From an uncultured Sulfitobacter sp. (lineage in GTDB: Bacteria; Pseudomonadota; Alphaproteobacteria; Rhodobacterales; Rhodobacteraceae), in the NCBI GenBank assembly GCA_937138475.1, contig CAKZPD010000037.1, forward strand, positions 79,606 through 143,605: a stretch of DNA of 64,000 nt, given 5' to 3'. A model generated the notes under the pieces. It was not told the DNA's origin. It searched no databases and saw nothing but the letters and a program-made list of their open reading frames with translations. This document shows positions 9,249 to 19,553 of this stretch, piece by piece. The position numbers and the translations under genes are program-made. The number at the start of each line of letters is the position of its first letter. The first letter of the stretch is position 1.

Positions 9249-10613
9249 ATGAAGGTTCAGCGCAAGCTGTCGACCCGCGGGTATTTGTTGGCTCTGGTTG
9301 CGATATGGGCGCTGGCGCTGATGCCCTTTCAACTGGCTGCGGCCCCCTATGCGGCCTTTGTGATGGACGCCCGCACCGGAGAGGTTCTGCATTCACGCAA
9401 TGCTGACACGCGGCTGCACCCGGCATCCCTGACCAAGATGATGACCCTGTACATCGCGTTCGAGGCGATTGAAAAAGGCGAAATTTCCCCCGACAAAAAG
9501 GTTCGCATTTCCCGCAAGGCCGCGTCCGAGCCGCCCTCGAAACTGGGCCTTAAGGCAGGGCAGACCATTCAGCTGCGCTATTTGATCCGGGCTGCGGCTG
9601 TCAAATCGGCCAATGACGCCGCCACAGCAATCGGAGAAGCCATCGAAGGCTCAGAGGCCGCATTTGCCCGGCGGATGAACCGCACCGCCAAGGCGCTGGG
9701 CATGACCCGCACCCATTTCAAGAATGCGCATGGGCTGACGGAATCGGGGCATTTGTCCACCGCGCGCGACATGTCGATATTGGGGCGGCATGTCCTTTAT
9801 GACTATCCCGGATATTATCACTTGTTCTCAAGCCGGACGGCCAATGCCGGTGTACGCAAGGTCAATAACACCAACCGCCGCTTGCTCGGGGCCTATCGCG
9901 GGGCGGATGGGATCAAGACCGGCTATACCTATGCGGCCGGGTTCAACCTGGTGTCATCGGCCCAGCGCGGCAATGAACGGATTATCGCGACCGTTTTTGG
10001 CGGCACCTCATCGCGGGCCCGCAATCAACGAATTGCCGAATTGCTGGACATGGGATTTCAGCGCGCCCCCAGTCGGGCGGCTTTGGACAAGCCTGACAAG
10101 CCAAACTATGCCAACCTCAACAGCGCGCCGCGCGGCTTAACCAGCAGCCTGCGCCCCAGGTTGCGCCCCGGAACCATAACCGCCCAGGCCGCACCGCAGG
10201 CGGTTATTTCCTCGGACGATATTGCATCGGCTTTGCTCGAGGCGCAGGGGCATTCGCCCATCAACAAAGTGGTCAGCGTCCCAAGGCCCGAACCCCGACC
10301 AACCGATATCGTGCTGGCAAGCGTCAGCGATCAAGACCAACCCCCCGAGGTCGTGACGCGCCTGTCCACATCCGGCGGGCGGCAATGGGGCGTGAATGTC
10401 GGGCGTTATCCCAGCCGCTATAAGGCTGAAAAAGTATTGCTGACCACGGCCCTGACCGAGATGGCAACCCTGGAGGGCACCCAGCGCAAAGTTGAGCGCA
10501 GCCCACTTGGCTTTGAAGCCAACTTTCTGGGCATGACCAAAGAGGCGGCAGATTTGGCGTGTCGCCGGCTTGCCGCGCGCAATATTCGCTGTCAGATGGT
10601 CGGGCCGTCCTGA
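9249..10613 (+). CDS. D-alanyl-D-alanine carboxypeptidase with SPOR domain
   Basis: 454 residues. The N-terminus has a signal peptide (LLALVAIWALALMPFQLAAA). The serine peptidase S11 motifs follow: HPASLTKMM (SxxK), VKSANDAA (SxN) and DGIKTGYTYAAG (KTG). A proline- and arginine-rich linker leads to a C-terminal SPOR domain (residues about 375-454) that binds denuded septal glycan. The enzyme trims the terminal D-Ala from peptidoglycan stem peptides in the periplasm, and the SPOR domain suggests action at the division site. It stands alone between the HAD gene and ccoS, which converges with it. Confidence 0.94.
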   Translation: MKVQRKLSTRGYLLALVAIWALALMPFQLAAAPYAAFVMDARTGEVLHSRNADTRLHPASLTKMMTLYIAFEAIEKGEISPDKKVRISRKAASEPPSKLGLKAGQTIQLRYLIRAAAVKSANDAATAIGEAIEGSEAAFARRMNRTAKALGMTRTHFKNAHGLTESGHLSTARDMSILGRHVLYDYPGYYHLFSSRTANAGVRKVNNTNRRLLGAYRGADGIKTGYTYAAGFNLVSSAQRGNERIIATVFGGTSSRARNQRIAELLDMGFQRAPSRAALDKPDKPNYANLNSAPRGLTSSLRPRLRPGTITAQAAPQAVISSDDIASALLEAQGHSPINKVVSVPRPEPRPTDIVLASVSDQDQPPEVVTRLSTSGGRQWGVNVGRYPSRYKAEKVLLTTALTEMATLEGTQRKVERSPLGFEANFLGMTKEAADLACRRLAARNIRCQMVGPS

Positions 10614-10653
10614 TCCGAAGGGATCAATCACCGGGGCCAGCCGCGGGCGTCAA

Positions 10654-10815
10654 TCAATCCGGGCGCGGGCGATCATCCCATTGATCGTTCAGAATGCGGC
10701 GGCTGTCGCCCTCGGGGTCGTCGTATTGATGGGCCCGCAGCGTATAGATAAACCCGGCCAGCCCTACCCCGCCAAGGACAAGTGAAATCGGGATAAGATA
10801 CGCCAATACGTTCAT
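10654..10815 (-). CDS. ccoS: cbb3-type cytochrome oxidase assembly protein CcoS
   Basis: A 53-residue protein read on the reverse strand. It has one N-terminal membrane helix (MNVLAYLIPISLVLGGVGLA) followed by GFIYTLRAHQYDDPEGDSRR. The YDDPEG motif after the helix is the CcoS hallmark. It is needed for cofactor insertion into the cbb3 oxidase. Its ATG overlaps the ccoI stop in an ATGA junction, which makes it the last gene of ccoGHIS. Confidence 0.93.
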   Translation of the reverse strand: MNVLAYLIPISLVLGGVGLAGFIYTLRAHQYDDPEGDSRRILNDQWDDRPRPD

Positions 10816-13001
10816 GATCGCCCCCTAAGCCGCAGCGCGTTCAGTGACACGGTAATCGACGACGCCGACATCGCCAAGGCGGCAATCAATGGCGTCGCCA
10901 GACCGGCAATGGCCAAGGGCACCGCCACGACATTATAAAGCGTCGCAATGCGAAAGTTTTCCTTGATCCGCCGCGTGGCCTGTTTGGCAATCAACAGGCT
11001 GTCTGCAACCGGCCCAAGATCGTGCCCCAACAACACGATATCCGCCGCCACGCGCGCGGCATCCAAGGCGCTGGCGGGGCTGATGGACACATGGGCACCC
11101 GCCAGTGCCGCCGTATCATTCAGCCCATCCCCAACCATCAGAACTTTGTGGCCGTGCTGCTGAAGGTCTGCAATGATACGGGCTTTGCCCTCGGGGGGCA
11201 CCTCTGCCTGCCAGTCGTCTATGCCAAGTCTGTTGGCCACCTGCTGCACGGCGCTGGGCCGGTCCCCCGACACCAGCCTTACCGCGATGTTCATGCGCTG
11301 AAGCGCGGCGACCAACTCTGCAGACCCGGCGCGCAGATGATCGGAAAACCGCAGCTGCACCGCCGCGCCATCGCCCATATCCAGCGCCACCACCAGATCG
11401 CCGCTGTCATCTTGCACGCCCAGCCAATCGGGCCGTCCCAAACGAACCCGCCGGCCATCCCATATCGCCTCGATGCCCCGGCCCGGATTTTCGCGGCGCT
11501 GCGCGACATCGGCCGGGTGCAGGCCGCCGGCCTGCGCTGCGGCGCAGATCGCCTGTGATAACGGATGGGACGATCCCTGCGCCAAGGCAAACGCCAGACG
11601 CTGGGCAGGCCGGGAAATATCACCCCAATTCAGCGGATGCGGCACGCCCTGGGTAACGGTGCCGGTTTTGTCGAAAACAACTGTGTCGACCTCGGACAGG
11701 CGCTCAAGCGCGGTGGCATTCTTGATCAAGACCCCCTTGCGAAAAAGCCGCCCCGACGCCGCTGTTGTTACCGCCGGAACCGCCAGCCCCAAGGCACATG
11801 GGCAGGTGATGATCAAAACCGCCGCTGCGATATTCAAGGCCAACCGCAAATCCCCCGACCACAGCCACCAACCGGCAAAGGCCAGCGCCGACAGGATATG
11901 CACCCCCGGCGCATAAAGCTTGGCAGCCCTGTCGGCCAAAGACGTATAGCGCGCCCGCCCGCCTTCGGCCAAAGCCACCAACGCCGCAAGCCGGTGCAAG
12001 GATGTATCCGCCCCAACCGCCGTTGCCACGATGGTCAGCGGGCCGGTCAGGTTCAATTCGCCGGCGCAAAGGCCATCGCCAGTTTGCACCGCAACCGGCA
12101 TGGTTTCGCCGGTCAACAAGGCGCGATCCAATTCCGACCGTCCGTCAAGAACCGTTCCATCCACCGGCACCCGCGCGCCCGGCCGCACCAGCAGCCGATC
12201 CCCCACCACCAGCTGCGCCACCGGGGTTTCCACCCAATCCCCATTGCAGAATCGCAGGGCGCGCGGCACCTCAAGCGCCGTTAGCTCTTCTGCCGCTGAT
12301 CGGGCCACCGCGCGGGTGCGCGCATCAAGCCAGCGCCCGGCCAACAAAAAGAACGTCAAGGTCAGCGCCGCATCGAAATAGGCATGCGCACCCGACAACC
12401 ACGTTTCCCAAAGCGACGACACCAATGCCAACACGATGGCCAATGAAATCGGCACATCCATATTCAGCCGCCGCGCGCTGAGCGCCCGCCATGCGTTGGC
12501 AAAAAACGGCCGGGCTGAAAAGGCGATGGCCGGCAGGGTAATGGCCGCCGAAATCCAGTGAAACAGATCACGGGTGACATCGGTTGCCCCCGACCATACC
12601 GCCACCGAAAGCAACATGACATTCATCGAGGCAAAGCCCGCCACCGCAAGGCGCATCAACAGATCTTTGCCGATCAGATCCGTATCGGTCTGGGTCAGGC
12701 TTGCCATGTCCAGTTCATGCGCCTCGTACCCTTCGGCGCGCAGCAGATCAGCCAGATGCGCAGCGGTTACGTCTGGTTCTGCATCGATCATGACCCGGCG
12801 CAACGTCAGGTTTACCCGCGCCGCGTTAACATTTGGGTGGCGCTCAAGCGCCTGCTCAACCCTGGCAATACAGGCCTGACAATGGATCGTCGGCAAAGAC
12901 AGCGCAATCTGCGCATTTGACCGCGCGGCGGGGGGGCTTGCCGATGCTGGTGGCGGAACCAAACAGCCGGGGCAGGCGACAATCTGTGCCTGCTGTTCCA
13001 T
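10812..13001 (-). CDS. ccoI: Copper-exporting P-type ATPase CcoI/FixI
   Basis: 729 residues from ATG 13001. It moves copper across the inner membrane for assembly of the CuB site of cbb3 oxidase. In order: an N-terminal heavy-metal domain with IHCQACIARVE (CxxC), membrane helices, the TGET actuator motif, the transmembrane CPC motif in ITCPCALGLAVPA, the phosphorylation motif DKTGTVT, and the hinge MVGDGLNDTAAL. An additional CPGC near the N-terminus may also bind metal. The start shares one base with the ccoH stop (TAATG), indicating translational coupling. An upstream extension to 13085 is less likely. Confidence 0.95.
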   Translation of the reverse strand: MEQQAQIVACPGCLVPPPASASPPAARSNAQIALSLPTIHCQACIARVEQALERHPNVNAARVNLTLRRVMIDAEPDVTAAHLADLLRAEGYEAHELDMASLTQTDTDLIGKDLLMRLAVAGFASMNVMLLSVAVWSGATDVTRDLFHWISAAITLPAIAFSARPFFANAWRALSARRLNMDVPISLAIVLALVSSLWETWLSGAHAYFDAALTLTFFLLAGRWLDARTRAVARSAAEELTALEVPRALRFCNGDWVETPVAQLVVGDRLLVRPGARVPVDGTVLDGRSELDRALLTGETMPVAVQTGDGLCAGELNLTGPLTIVATAVGADTSLHRLAALVALAEGGRARYTSLADRAAKLYAPGVHILSALAFAGWWLWSGDLRLALNIAAAVLIITCPCALGLAVPAVTTAASGRLFRKGVLIKNATALERLSEVDTVVFDKTGTVTQGVPHPLNWGDISRPAQRLAFALAQGSSHPLSQAICAAAQAGGLHPADVAQRRENPGRGIEAIWDGRRVRLGRPDWLGVQDDSGDLVVALDMGDGAAVQLRFSDHLRAGSAELVAALQRMNIAVRLVSGDRPSAVQQVANRLGIDDWQAEVPPEGKARIIADLQQHGHKVLMVGDGLNDTAALAGAHVSISPASALDAARVAADIVLLGHDLGPVADSLLIAKQATRRIKENFRIATLYNVVAVPLAIAGLATPLIAALAMSASSITVSLNALRLRGRS

Positions 13002-13468
13002 TACTCGCCCGGCGCGACGTGCAGGATCACCCGCTGCTGAAAGGTCGTGCCATCGGCCGCAACCGCTTTCATTCGGATGTTCCAATTGCCGGGCCCAAGC
13101 CGGGCCGGCGCCAGGTACGCCCCATCCGCAAAGACAAACGCCAGCAGTTGGTCATCCTGGACATGGGTCGCCCGCCCCAAAACCGCATCAAGCTGTGCCA
13201 CCTGCACCGGCCGCCCGGTCTGATCTGTCACCCGCAGCCTGACCTGATCTGTGCCGGCAGTCGCGGCCACGGTCCACCCCAGCGCCTGCTGTGCGGTGCG
13301 CGCCGTATCAAACTGTTGACTGGCCACATATGAATTTGACACCTCAAGCCCCGGAAAACTGCGCACCGCATTCACCGCCAACAAGATATTGACACCAATG
13401 ATGACCCCAAAGGCCCCAACAAAAAGCGCCGCAACGTGACGGCCTGTCAGCTCGCGGTTCTGTGTCAT
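13001..13468 (-). CDS. ccoH: cbb3 oxidase assembly protein CcoH/FixH
   Basis: 155 residues with a single N-terminal membrane helix (HVAALFVGAFGVIIGVNILL) followed by a periplasmic FixH domain. The conserved SFPGLEVSNSYVASQQFD lies directly after the helix. It helps assemble and stabilise the cbb3 oxidase. Its start overlaps the ccoG stop by four bases (ATGA) and its stop overlaps the ccoI start. It is thus locked into a polycistronic message. Confidence 0.94.
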   Translation of the reverse strand: MTQNRELTGRHVAALFVGAFGVIIGVNILLAVNAVRSFPGLEVSNSYVASQQFDTARTAQQALGWTVAATAGTDQVRLRVTDQTGRPVQVAQLDAVLGRATHVQDDQLLAFVFADGAYLAPARLGPGNWNIRMKAVAADGTTFQQRVILHVAPGE

Positions 13469-14931
13469 CTGGATTGTCCCTTTCCGGTAAAGCTGCTGTC
13501 ACGATAGGCGCGTTCCCCGGTGCTGTCATCCTCGACCCAAAAGCGAATATCGCTCCGCTCGCTCTGCGCCGGCCCCGATCCCTGCGGGGCGATGACATAC
13601 ACCCGCTGTCGCAGCGATGTATCTGCGGGCACCAACACCGTGCCATAGGGGGTTCCCTCAAGTTGAACCCGCAAGGCCGGATCGCCGCGCAGAAACACCC
13701 GAAAGGATCGTTCTTCATTGTTTTTGTTGCGCAAACGCACGTCATAGGTGTTGCGAATTGACCCATCAGAAAGCGTGACAAAGGTGGGGTTCCGCAGCGG
13801 CGCCACCGTCATTTCGATATCGGGCCGAATAAACAGCGCATACAAAAGCACCAACCCGACACCGGACCACAGCACCGAATACAGGATCGTCCGGGGCCGT
13901 AATACATGCCGCCACAGGTTTTTGGGGGCGCCGCCCGCCCGCTCCTCGGCTTCATCCGACAGGGCCATGTAATCAATCAGGCCGCGCGGCTTGCCGATCT
14001 TTTGCATGACATCATCACAGGCGTCGATACACAGCGCGCAGGTTATACACTCAAGCTGCTGCCCATCTCGGATATCGATGCCCATCGGGCAAACATTGAC
14101 GCAGGCCATGCAATCAATGCAATCGCCCATCGGCGCGGTCTTGGCGGCGTCACTGTGCTTGCGCGGCTCTCCGCGCCAGTCGCGATACCCAACCACCAAG
14201 GTGTCCTCATCCATCATCGCGGCCTGAATACGCGGCCAGGGACAGGCATAAATGCAAATCTGCTCGCGCATAAACCCACCAAAAACAAAGGTGGTCGCGG
14301 TCAAGATCGCAACCGTGATATAGGCAACAGGATGCGCCTGCCCGCGCAGCAAATCCGCCATCAGCGTCGGTGCATCGGCAAAATAAAACACCCATGCCCC
14401 GCCGGTCGCCACAGAGATCACAAGCCACGTCAGCCACTTGGTCATCCGCAAGCGCAGCTTGCGCAGATCCCAGCGCTTTTGCCGGTGCAACCTCAGGCGC
14501 GCATTGCGGTCACCCTCGATCCACCGTTCGACCAGAATGAACAGATCGGTCCAAACAGTCTGTGGACAGGCATACCCGCACCAAACCCGGCCCAGCGCCG
14601 AGGTAAACAAAAACAACCCCAGCCCGGCCATGATCAACAAACCGGCGACAAAATAAAACTCGTGGCTCCAGATTTCGATCCAAAAGAAATAAAATCGCCG
14701 GTTCGCCAGATCCAAAAGGACCGCTTGATCCGGCAGGCTCGGGCCCCGATCCCAGCGGACCCACGGAACCAGATAGTAAATCCCCAAGGTTACCGCCAGA
14801 ATACCCCATTTCAGGCGCCGAAAAACGCCCGACACACGGCGGGGAAAAATCGGCTCTCGTGGGGCATAAAGGCTGGGGGGGGGCGTTTGGTCCGTCACCT
14901 GCGTATTGATCCTTTTTTCATCAACCGTCAC
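13465..14931 (-). CDS. ccoG: Cytochrome c oxidase accessory protein CcoG (RdxB/FixG)
   Basis: 488 residues. Several membrane helices surround a cytoplasmic region with two 4Fe-4S clusters, CIDCMACVNVCPMG and CITCALCIDACDD, at about 255-320. A CxxxCP pair (CGYACPQTVW) lies after the second helix. The C-terminal 140 residues form a FixG-type Ig-like periplasmic domain. It acts as a membrane cupric reductase or redox protein during cbb3 maturation. The start is GTG at 14931. A good FNR box lies 28 bases upstream, so ccoGHIS probably has its own oxygen-controlled promoter. Confidence 0.95.
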   Translation of the reverse strand: MTVDEKRINTQVTDQTPPPSLYAPREPIFPRRVSGVFRRLKWGILAVTLGIYYLVPWVRWDRGPSLPDQAVLLDLANRRFYFFWIEIWSHEFYFVAGLLIMAGLGLFLFTSALGRVWCGYACPQTVWTDLFILVERWIEGDRNARLRLHRQKRWDLRKLRLRMTKWLTWLVISVATGGAWVFYFADAPTLMADLLRGQAHPVAYITVAILTATTFVFGGFMREQICIYACPWPRIQAAMMDEDTLVVGYRDWRGEPRKHSDAAKTAPMGDCIDCMACVNVCPMGIDIRDGQQLECITCALCIDACDDVMQKIGKPRGLIDYMALSDEAEERAGGAPKNLWRHVLRPRTILYSVLWSGVGLVLLYALFIRPDIEMTVAPLRNPTFVTLSDGSIRNTYDVRLRNKNNEERSFRVFLRGDPALRVQLEGTPYGTVLVPADTSLRQRVYVIAPQGSGPAQSERSDIRFWVEDDSTGERAYRDSSFTGKGQSR

Positions 14932-14959
14932 AGCCCTAAGCTGCCGTCAAATCCGCGCC

Positions 14960-14973
14960 TTGATTTGCATCAA
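14960..14973 (-). promoter_or_regulatory. FNR/FnrL box upstream of ccoG
   Basis: TTGATttgcATCAA is a perfect match to the TTGAT-N4-ATCAA consensus. It lies 28 bases before the ccoG GTG start, in the gap between ccoP and ccoG. FnrL, encoded in this window, is the likely ligand. It would activate the assembly genes at low oxygen independently of ccoNOQP. Confidence 0.85.
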
Positions 14974-15038
14974 TTCCCGGCCCAGCTTGCATCACGCCTT
15001 CCTCGACGTTCAACCCTTGGTCGCATGGACGCACCCGC

Positions 15039-15107
15039 GCGGGCGCTCTCTTGCCAAAGAGAGCGCCCGCAGAATGGCGTGCGGCGCAGCCGCTCCTTTG
15101 GATCACG
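15039..15107 (-). repeat. Hairpin-plus-conserved-block repeat, copy 1
   Basis: A perfect 14-bp stem (15039-15052 with 15057-15070, loop GCCA) is followed by an 8-base spacer. A 29-base block at 15079-15107 is identical to the block at 48268-48296. The block contains its own short palindrome GCGGC-GCA-GCCGC. It lies just downstream of the ccoP stop when read on the minus strand. It could end or protect the ccoNOQP transcript, but the structure looks like a dispersed element. Confidence 0.85.
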
Positions 15108-15120
15108 GTCATGCCCGGCG

Positions 15121-15987
15121 TTATTCGCCGCCCCCCAGTTGATGCACATAGCTTGCCACCGCGCGCATTTCCGCTTCGGTCAGGCGGTTTTGCCAGCTGG
15201 GCATAACGCCAAAACGGCTGTTGGTTACGGTATGCGTCAAGGTCTTCGCGTCCCCGCCAAACAGCCAGATCGCATCGGCCAGATTTGGCGCCCCCTGTGT
15301 GCGGTCGCCCAGCCCCTTCTCTCCGTGACACGAGGCACAGTTGTCTTCGAACACCGTCTGACCGGCGCCCACCAATGCCGGATCATCGGCAGCAGCCCCC
15401 GACAGGGTCATAACATAATTGACCACCTGGGCTATTTCCTGCTCTTCCAACAGCTCACCAAAGGCTGGCATCTGTGAATAGCGCGCGTCATCGTCTTCTT
15501 CGTTGCGGATCCCATGTGCAATGGTTGTGTGGATGGCGTCTATGTCGCCGCCCCACAACCAGTCATCATCCAGCAGATTGGGATACCCTTTCGCCCCCGC
15601 CGCCCCGGCCCCGTGGCATTGCGCACACCAGGTGCGAAACACCGCCGCCCCGGCCGAGATCGCAAAGCTATCCAGCGCCGGATCTTGCGCGATCTCCTCC
15701 AGCGGCATGGAGGCCAGCCGCGCGGTGATCGCCGCATTCGCCGCATCGACGGCCGCGATATCCCCAGCCACTTCGGCGCGGGTCGAATAGCCCAGAACCC
15801 CTTGCGTGGCCCGCGACACCAACGGCCAAGCCGGATAGGCCACCGTATAGGCAACGCCCCAGATGATGCAGGCATAGAACGTCCACAGCCACCAGCGCGG
15901 CATCGGGTTATCGAACTCTTCGATCCCGTCCCAAATATGGCCCGTCGTCTTTGGATCGCCCTCTTGTCTTTGCGGTTTCTTGCTCAT
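15121..15987 (-). CDS. ccoP: cbb3 oxidase diheme subunit CcoP
   Basis: 288 residues. An N-terminal membrane helix ([21 protein letters not shown] at about 31-51) anchors two periplasmic cytochrome c domains with heme sites CAQCHGAG and CASCHGEKG. The distal methionine regions read QMPAFG and VMPSWQNRL. CcoP receives electrons from the cytochrome c pool and passes them to CcoO. It is the last gene of ccoNOQP, seven bases after ccoQ. A hairpin repeat follows its stop. Confidence 0.97.
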   Translation of the reverse strand: MSKKPQRQEGDPKTTGHIWDGIEEFDNPMPRWWLWTFYACIIWGVAYTVAYPAWPLVSRATQGVLGYSTRAEVAGDIAAVDAANAAITARLASMPLEEIAQDPALDSFAISAGAAVFRTWCAQCHGAGAAGAKGYPNLLDDDWLWGGDIDAIHTTIAHGIRNEEDDDARYSQMPAFGELLEEQEIAQVVNYVMTLSGAAADDPALVGAGQTVFEDNCASCHGEKGLGDRTQGAPNLADAIWLFGGDAKTLTHTVTNSRFGVMPSWQNRLTEAEMRAVASYVHQLGGGE

Positions 15988-15993
15988 CTGTCT

Positions 15994-16170
15994 TTACTCC
16001 TGCACCGGCGCGGGCTTGTCATCATGGCGAAACGGAATATCGGCGGTATCCTTGTGAACCGCCGTGCTGCCTGGGCGAAACACCCAGATCAGCATGGCAA
16101 TGAACACAGCGAACAACAGCAAAAGCATCCAACTGTCGGCAAAGGCGCGCAGCAATGTATAAGTTTCCAT
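15994..16170 (-). CDS. ccoQ: cbb3 oxidase subunit CcoQ
   Basis: A short protein of 58 residues on the reverse strand with one membrane helix (SWMLLLLFAVFIAMLIWVF) and a hydrophilic tail ending DDKPAPVQE. Size, topology and position between ccoO and ccoP identify CcoQ, which stabilises the oxidase complex. GGAGAG precedes ATG 16170. Confidence 0.94.
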   Translation of the reverse strand: METYTLLRAFADSWMLLLLFAVFIAMLIWVFRPGSTAVHKDTADIPFRHDDKPAPVQE

Positions 16171-16181
16171 GCGTCTCTCCT

Positions 16182-16907
16182 TTAGCGGCTGGCATCGGGG
16201 GTAAAGGTCGAGAAATCGACCAACGTGCCCAGCATTTGCAAATAAGCGATCACCGCATCGGCTTCGGAAATGCCGGCTTGGCCGTCAAAGTTCCGCACCT
16301 GCGCACCTGGATAACGTTCCAGCAGCGCGTCATAGTCGCTGTCCGGGTCGGCCTGCGCCTCGAAATCTTCGGCCGCCGCGTCAATCATCTCATCTGTATA
16401 GGGCACGCCGACCAGGCGATGGGTGCGCAGCAAATCCGCAATATGATCCGCTTCGATCAGCTTGCGTTCAAGAAATCCGTATTTCGGCATGATCGATTCC
16501 GGCACCACCGATTGCGGATCGCGCAAGTGGTCCAGATGCCAATCATCAGAATAGCGCCCGCCAACCCGCGCCAAATCTGGCCCGGTGCGCTTGGACCCCC
16601 ATTGAAACGGGTGATCATACATCGATTCCGCCGCCAGCGAATAATGTCCGTATCGTTCAACCTCATCGCGCATCGGGCGGATCATCTGGCTGTGACAAAC
16701 ATAGCACCCCTCGCGGACATAGATATCCCGCCCGGCCAGCTCCAGCGGGGAATAGGGGCGCATTCCCTCGACCTTTTCGATGGTATTCTCCAAATAGAAC
16801 AGCGGCACGATCTGTACCAGCCCGCCGATGGTCACAACCAAAAAGCTGAGGACCAAAAGCAAGGTCGCATTGGTTTCGATAAACTTGTGTTTTGACAGAA
16901 TTGACAT
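16182..16907 (-). CDS. ccoO: cbb3 oxidase monoheme subunit CcoO
   Basis: 241 residues from ATG 16907. One N-terminal membrane helix ([20 protein letters not shown]) is followed by a periplasmic cytochrome c domain with [11 protein letters not shown]. The axial methionine is expected within [13 protein letters not shown]. It carries electrons from CcoP to the binuclear centre of CcoN. It is 13 bases downstream of ccoN and 11 bases upstream of ccoQ. Confidence 0.97.
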   Translation of the reverse strand: MSILSKHKFIETNATLLLVLSFLVVTIGGLVQIVPLFYLENTIEKVEGMRPYSPLELAGRDIYVREGCYVCHSQMIRPMRDEVERYGHYSLAAESMYDHPFQWGSKRTGPDLARVGGRYSDDWHLDHLRDPQSVVPESIMPKYGFLERKLIEADHIADLLRTHRLVGVPYTDEMIDAAAEDFEAQADPDSDYDALLERYPGAQVRNFDGQAGISEADAVIAYLQMLGTLVDFSTFTPDASR

Positions 16908-16920
16908 GTTTTCAGGCCCC

Positions 16921-18522
16921 TTATTCGGCCGGAACGGCTGTGCCAAGCGGGGCCTTGGCCGGCGCCGCGCGGACAGTCATCCACAGATTGTAACACATGA
17001 TCAGCGCCCCGGTCAGGAACAGCGTGCCCCCCAGTCCGCGCACCACATACATCGGGAACTTGGCGCTCACGGTGTCGGCAAAGCTGTTGACCAAGAAGCC
17101 ATTGGCATCGACCTCGCGCCACATCAGCCCTTCCATGATGCCCGTCACCCACATGGACGCCGCGTAAAGCACGATCCCAATTGTCGCGAGCCAGAAATGC
17201 CAGCTGACCAGCGACAGCGAATAAAGCCGCTCGCGTTTCCACAAGACCGGCGTCAGGTAATACAGCGCGCCAAAGGTGATCATCCCGTTCCAGCCCAGCG
17301 CCCCGGAATGCACATGCCCAATTGTCCAATCGGTATAATGCGACAGCGAATTCACCGCCCGGATCGACATCATCGGCCCCTCAAAGGTGGACATGCCATA
17401 GAACCCAACCGAAATCACCATCATGCGAATGACCGGATCGGTGCGCAGCTTGTCCCAGGCCCCTTGCAAGGTCATCAACCCGTTGATCATACCGCCCCAG
17501 CTGGGCATCCACAGCACGATAGAGAACACCATGCCCAAAGTGGATGCCCAGTCGGGGAGAGCCGTATAATGCAGATGGTGCGGACCCGCCCAGATATACA
17601 AAAAGATCAGCGCCCAAAAGTGAATGATCGACAACTTATAGCTGTAGACCGGGCGCTCGGCCTGCTTGGGAATAAAGTAATACATCATCCCAAGGAAACC
17701 TGCGGTCAGGAAAAATCCAACGGCATTGTGGCCATACCACCACTGAACCATGGCGTCCTGCACCCCGGAAAAGACCTGAACCGATTTTGACCCCCAGATC
17801 GACACCGGAATTGACAGGTTATTGACCACATGCAGCATGGCAACGGTGACGATAAAGGCCAGATAGAACCAGTTGGCCACATAGATATGTGGCTCGCGGC
17901 GTTTGATAATCGTGCCCAGGAACACCGCTAGATAAGCCAGCCAAACGATGGTCAGCCACAGGTCGATATACCACTCTGGCTCGGCGTATTCCTTGGATTG
18001 GGTGGACCCAAGAACATATCCCGTCGCGGCCAACACGATAAAGAACTGATAGCCCCAAAAGACGAACCACGCCATGTTGCCACCCCAAAGCCGCGCCGCC
18101 GATGTCCGCTGCACCACATAAAACGAGGTGGCAATCAGCGCGTTGCCGCCAAAGGCAAAAATCACCGCCGATGTGTGCAAGGGGCGCAAGCGGCCAAAAT
18201 TGGCAAACCCTTCGGCCCAATCATAGTTCAGCGACGGAAAGGCCAGCTGGAACGCGATGATCACCCCGACAAGGAACCCTGTGACCCCCCAAAAAGCCGT
18301 GGCGATCACCCCGGCGCGCACCACGTCATCCATATATTCATGGGTCGGCACCGCGGGCGCCGGTTCATCTGTGGCCCGCAACGTGACCAGAAACAGACCG
18401 CCCGAAACCATCATCAACAGCACCATATGAACCTGATAGGCCAGATCGCGTGCATAATTGGCTGCGATCATCGCAAAAAGCGTTATCAACGCCAGCGCAA
18501 CCAGTTTCACATAGTTCAACAT
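16921..18522 (-). CDS. ccoN: cbb3 oxidase catalytic subunit CcoN
   Basis: 533 residues with twelve predicted membrane helices. The heme b and b3 and CuB ligand histidines are visible in [40 protein letters not shown] and [11 protein letters not shown]. CcoN is the high-affinity, proton-pumping terminal oxidase subunit used at low oxygen. It is the first gene of ccoNOQP. An FNR box lies about 95 bases upstream of its ATG. Confidence 0.98.
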   Translation of the reverse strand: MLNYVKLVALALITLFAMIAANYARDLAYQVHMVLLMMVSGGLFLVTLRATDEPAPAVPTHEYMDDVVRAGVIATAFWGVTGFLVGVIIAFQLAFPSLNYDWAEGFANFGRLRPLHTSAVIFAFGGNALIATSFYVVQRTSAARLWGGNMAWFVFWGYQFFIVLAATGYVLGSTQSKEYAEPEWYIDLWLTIVWLAYLAVFLGTIIKRREPHIYVANWFYLAFIVTVAMLHVVNNLSIPVSIWGSKSVQVFSGVQDAMVQWWYGHNAVGFFLTAGFLGMMYYFIPKQAERPVYSYKLSIIHFWALIFLYIWAGPHHLHYTALPDWASTLGMVFSIVLWMPSWGGMINGLMTLQGAWDKLRTDPVIRMMVISVGFYGMSTFEGPMMSIRAVNSLSHYTDWTIGHVHSGALGWNGMITFGALYYLTPVLWKRERLYSLSLVSWHFWLATIGIVLYAASMWVTGIMEGLMWREVDANGFLVNSFADTVSAKFPMYVVRGLGGTLFLTGALIMCYNLWMTVRAAPAKAPLGTAVPAE

Positions 18523-18614
18523 CTGTGTGTCCCTTCACTTTATCCTGGCCAAAAGACGCACCTTGGGCCTGTGGATATTTCAGCCGTAATGGCACAGCGC
18601 TGACAAGCCGCACT

Positions 18615-18628
18615 TTGATCTGTGTCAA
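18615..18628. promoter_or_regulatory. FNR/FnrL box between ccoN and the universal stress gene
   Basis: TTGATctgtGTCAA differs from the FNR consensus at one base. It lies between the divergent ccoN (start 18522) and the universal stress protein gene (start 18717), about midway. It could act on either gene or on both. Confidence 0.8.
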
Positions 18629-18716
18629 TTTATCGACGATTTCCCGGTGCTAGGGATTCACAGCGCAATGCACGGATGTTGATTCGCAAAGCCCCGCGCA
18701 ACCACAGGAGCACCAA

Positions 18717-19553
18717 ATGGCCTATAAGACCGTTTTCACCGCACTGACCCAGCCCCAAGACCCGGCGCGCCCGCTTGAATACGCAAGCGAATTGGCACGG
18801 ACATTTGACGCGCATCTGGATGTGATGTGCCTGGGGGTTGATCGCAGCCACGCCAACTATTTTGAAGCCGGTGCCAATGCCATTATATTGCAAGAAGCCA
18901 TCGAGCGGGCCCGCGCCCAAGCCCAGGATATCGAAACCCATGTCCGGGAAAAGCTGGGGGGCAATGACATCCGATGGGCGACCACGCGGGCTGTGGCGGC
19001 GGCAACCGATGTGGGAACCCCTGTCGCGCGGCTCGCGCGTTTTTCAGACATCGCCATTGCGCCCTTACCCTATGCCGAGGGTCGCAGCACCCAGGATGTG
19101 TTGCTGGTGGAATCGCTGTTGCTGCACGCGGGTTGCCCGACGCTGTGCCTGCCCGAGGGCGCCCCGACCGATACGCCCCGTTCCATCGTCATCGGCTGGA
19201 ACGAAAGCGGCGAGGCCCTGCGCGCCGTGCGTGCCGCCATGCCGTTCATCCAAGCCGCAAACGAGATCCATATCACGGTCGTAGATCCCCCCAACCATGG
19301 GCCTGACCGCTCGGATCCGGGCGGGGCGCTGGCGGTGATGCTGTCACGTTACGGGGTTCACGCCGATATTCAGGTGATGCCCAAGACAGGGGGCCGGGTG
19401 GGCGATACAATCCTGCGCCACGTTACCGATCTGGATGGCGATATGATCGTTATGGGCGGTTACGGGCATTCGCGCTTCCGCGAGGCAATTCTGGGCGGTG
19501 CGACCCGGCACATGCTTGAACATTCGAACGTTCCGGTTTTGCTGGCGCATTGA
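18717..19553 (+). CDS. Universal stress protein, tandem UspA domains
   Basis: 278 residues, twice the size of a single UspA. The second domain (about 155-278) ends with the ATP-binding pattern GGYGHSRFREAILGGATRHM. The first domain is more divergent. Such proteins are linked to low oxygen or energy stress, although the function is poorly defined. It is divergent from ccoN across an FNR box. Its TGA stop directly abuts the fnrL stop on the other strand, so no bases separate the convergent genes. Confidence 0.9.
   Translation: MAYKTVFTALTQPQDPARPLEYASELARTFDAHLDVMCLGVDRSHANYFEAGANAIILQEAIERARAQAQDIETHVREKLGGNDIRWATTRAVAAATDVGTPVARLARFSDIAIAPLPYAEGRSTQDVLLVESLLLHAGCPTLCLPEGAPTDTPRSIVIGWNESGEALRAVRAAMPFIQAANEIHITVVDPPNHGPDRSDPGGALAVMLSRYGVHADIQVMPKTGGRVGDTILRHVTDLDGDMIVMGGYGHSRFREAILGGATRHMLEHSNVPVLLAH

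Noticed and set aside
13906..15477. A 523-codon plus-strand open frame across ccoG and ccoP
   Set aside because: Antisense to genes with clear 4Fe-4S and CxxCH motifs; no family resemblance.
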